Below, in pieces: positions 5,190 to 6,689 of a DNA stretch of 6,689 nucleotides. Position 1 is the first letter of the stretch. Every line of letters starts with the position of its first letter. A program made the position numbers and the translations under genes. The notes under the pieces are model-generated. The model searched no databases. It was not told the DNA's origin and saw nothing but the letters and a program-made list of their open reading frames with translations. Origin of the DNA: Thermoplasmatota archaeon (GTDB lineage Archaea > Thermoplasmatota > Penumbrarchaeia > Penumbrarchaeales > Penumbrarchaeaceae); the NCBI GenBank assembly GCA_030600725.1, contig JAUVLN010000119.1, positions 1 to 6,689 on the forward strand, written 5' to 3'.

Positions 5190-6689
5190 ATGAGCTCGTA
5201 TCGGAGAGGCCGTATATTTGCTGTCATCATCTCCCTGTTGATCGTTCCTTTCGTAATGGAAGCCTACGGGTATGTTGAGGATCACTACGGATTCGAGTGC
5301 GATCTCAAAAGCCATACCTCTGGTGTTGCCTCCGTCGAGGCATCCCCGGATGGTAGGTTTCTAGCCTCGGGGGGAGATTGGGTGGACCTTTCGGTCAAGA
5401 TATGGTATGCGACCAACTGGACCCTTGATCGGACCCTGACCGGTTACACTTCAGGCATCTACGAGATGAAGTGGTCCCCGGATGGTGTTCTGCTTGCTAC
5501 ACTGACGGGTAACGGCGACGTGTGGATCTGGAATACGACCAACTGGTTAAGGGAGAGGATCATAACGGATAATTCCTCAAGAGGGATAACCAGCATCGAG
5601 TTCTCTCCCGACGGATCGACATTCTCGTATCTCTCATATGATTGGTGGTCATGGGGCGACCCGCAGCCGAAGCTCAGGCTGGTAAGCACCGGGAACTGGT
5701 CCGTGTACAGATCGATAGATCAGGAGGACGGGTACAGTGTGGATCACGCCTGGTCATCTGATGGGAAGCATGTGGCGGTGACCTACGGCGACTGGAATAC
5801 AGCAGATTACGGATTCATTGTATACAGGACATCGAACTGGACGAAGGCCAGGGACATATCGACATACAATTACTGGATGAATGTACTTGAGTTCAACCCC
5901 TCGTCCACCCTGCTTGCGGTGACCCATGATTACGGTGTCGATGTCTATGATATTTTCAACTGGACGATCATGTGGACATGGACCTACGATACATCAAGCA
6001 GTTGGAACGAACCCGTCTCCCTAAGATGGTCGGAGGACGGCTCGAGACTATCGTTCGGCGTGTGGCAGGACGAGGATGTTTTGATCTATGATACCGGGAA
6101 CTGGTCGAAGGAGCAGGAGATCTCCGGATGGTACCACGACTGGGCACCCAACGGCACCTGGATCGCCACAGCGGGAAACAACAACGATATCAGCATCTTC
6201 AGCATCGATACCGACAGGGATGGTTTCGCTGATAGGACTGATGCTTTCCCGCTGGATCCTGCCGCCTCCCTGGATACCGACGGGGACGGATGGCCGGACA
6301 GATGGAACCTCTTCAAGACGCAGGAGGATTCCACAACGGGTTTGAGATTGGACGATTTCCCAAAGGATCCCGCCGCTTCACTTGATACGGATGATGACGG
6401 ACATCCGGACGAGTGGAACCCCGGTAAGAATGCCAGCCATTCCACCACGAACCTGACGCTGGATAAATTCCCCACCGATCCTGCCGCTAGCAAGGACGAC
6501 GATGGGGACGGCTATCCGGACGAGTGGAACCCCGGGATGGGCCCCGACGAGTCCACCACGTATTTGAGGCTTGATGATTTCCCGCTGGATCCTGCGGCTT
6601 CCCTGGATACCGACAGGGACGGCTGGCCCGACATGTGGAACGGAGGCAGGGACGAGGGCGATTCCACCACGGGACTGCATCTTGATATG
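5190..6689 (+). CDS. Exported WD40-like propeller with Ca-binding TSP3-like repeats (3' end outside window)
   Basis: This frame stays open for 500 codons to the window edge; the stop is not seen. Residues 1-27 look like a signal peptide: a basic RRGR start, a hydrophobic core at ~10-23, and a likely cut after AYG. Residues ~36-339 form seven WD40-like blades, recognisable by SPDG-type turns at 52, 96, 139, 189, 281 and (as APNG) 319, and by strands such as VKIWYATNWT and VWIWNTTNW. Blade 5 has NPSS at the turn, and blade 7 is short. Five blades end in an N-W-T/S sequon (Asn76, 169, 216, 257, 304), blade 2 has Asn-Trp at 118 without the hydroxyl residue, and ten N-x-S/T sequons occur in all. 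From 340, DxDxDG calcium-binding loops alternate with DxFPxDPAAS and STTxLxLD segments. The role is probably extracellular or cell-surface; the ligand is unknown. It has its own promoter and Shine-Dalgarno site. Confidence 0.88.
   Translation, partial: MSSYRRGRIFAVIISLLIVPFVMEAYGYVEDHYGFECDLKSHTSGVASVEASPDGRFLASGGDWVDLSVKIWYATNWTLDRTLTGYTSGIYEMKWSPDGVLLATLTGNGDVWIWNTTNWLRERIITDNSSRGITSIEFSPDGSTFSYLSYDWWSWGDPQPKLRLVSTGNWSVYRSIDQEDGYSVDHAWSSDGKHVAVTYGDWNTADYGFIVYRTSNWTKARDISTYNYWMNVLEFNPSSTLLAVTHDYGVDVYDIFNWTIMWTWTYDTSSSWNEPVSLRWSEDGSRLSFGVWQDEDVLIYDTGNWSKEQEISGWYHDWAPNGTWIATAGNNNDISIFSIDTDRDGFADRTDAFPLDPAASLDTDGDGWPDRWNLFKTQEDSTTGLRLDDFPKDPAASLDTDDDGHPDEWNPGKNASHSTTNLTLDKFPTDPAASKDDDGDGYPDEWNPGMGPDESTTYLRLDDFPLDPAASLDTDRDGWPDMWNGGRDEGDSTTGLHLDM
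6240..6689 (+). repeat. 111-bp (37-residue) tandem repeats, Ca-binding TSP3-like
   Basis: Four complete units start at 6240, 6351, 6462 and 6573, and a fifth begins at 6684 and runs off the edge. Each encodes exactly 37 residues on the plan DxFPxDPAAS-x-DxDxDG-x-PDxWN-...-STTxLxLD. DPAAS recurs at residues 356, 393, 430 and 467, and the DxDxDG loops at 362, 399, 436 and 473; a further loop at 340 precedes the array. The regular aspartates suggest calcium binding of the thrombospondin type 3 or dockerin-like kind. Units 1 and 4 resemble each other most (GWPD, no P after WN), as do units 2 and 3 (DEWNPG), which hints at duplication of blocks larger than one unit. Confidence 0.9.

Noticed and set aside
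6086..6680. Open frames on both strands within the 37-residue repeat region
   Set aside because: They are by-products of the 111-bp in-frame repeats and GC-rich codons. The plus-strand frame from 5190 has the signal peptide, blades and calcium loops.

Overview
The window reads as a chromosomal housekeeping region of a euryarchaeon, most likely a member of or close to the Thermoplasmata (mainly uncultured) lineages. The RNA polymerase large subunit is split into A' and A'', the genes are archaeal/eukaryotic in type (L30e, Sec61-gamma/SecE, Spt5/NusG with NGN-KOW), TATA boxes are visible, and several genes have GGAGG Shine-Dalgarno sites. The lineage is inferred from gene style and from the DxDxDG surface repeats; no 16S gene is present to fix it. 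Every supported gene is on the + strand.

Layout. 1-293: the 3' end of rpoA1 (A'), starting at the bridge helix. 293-2608: rpoA2 (A''), which overlaps rpoA1 by one base. Its C-terminal ~350 residues are an ordinary A'' core with the trigger loop. In front of that lies an unusual extension of roughly 400 residues: an HhH-like N-terminal module, eleven tandem copies of a lysine-rich heptapeptide, and a globular PUA/EVE-like domain. 2611-2904: ribosomal protein L30e. 2905-3057: an intergenic region with a hairpin and one or two TATA boxes. 3058-4254: ftsZ. 4274-4537: secE. 4554-5057: spt5/nusG. 5042-5080: a strong hairpin plus T-run whose loop contains the spt5 stop codon. 5081-5189: promoter and leader. 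5190 to the window edge: a 500-codon open frame with no stop, encoding an exported seven-bladed WD40-like propeller followed by exact 37-residue Ca-binding (thrombospondin type 3-like) repeats.

The first block (rpoA1-rpoA2-rpl30e) and the second (ftsZ-secE-spt5) are two familiar archaeal information-processing operons, but both look shortened. The usual nusA-rps12-rps7 genes do not follow rpl30e, and the usual rpl11-rpl1-rplP0 genes do not follow spt5. The window therefore links transcription (A', A'', Spt5), translation (L30e), cell division (FtsZ), protein export (SecE) and a secreted cell-surface protein that would depend on that export.

The strongest lead is the A'' extension. A perfect Shine-Dalgarno sequence and the A'/A'' overlap show that it is translated as part of the polymerase subunit. 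The second is the surface protein, whose propeller blades repeatedly end in an Asn-Trp-Thr/Ser N-glycosylation sequon.
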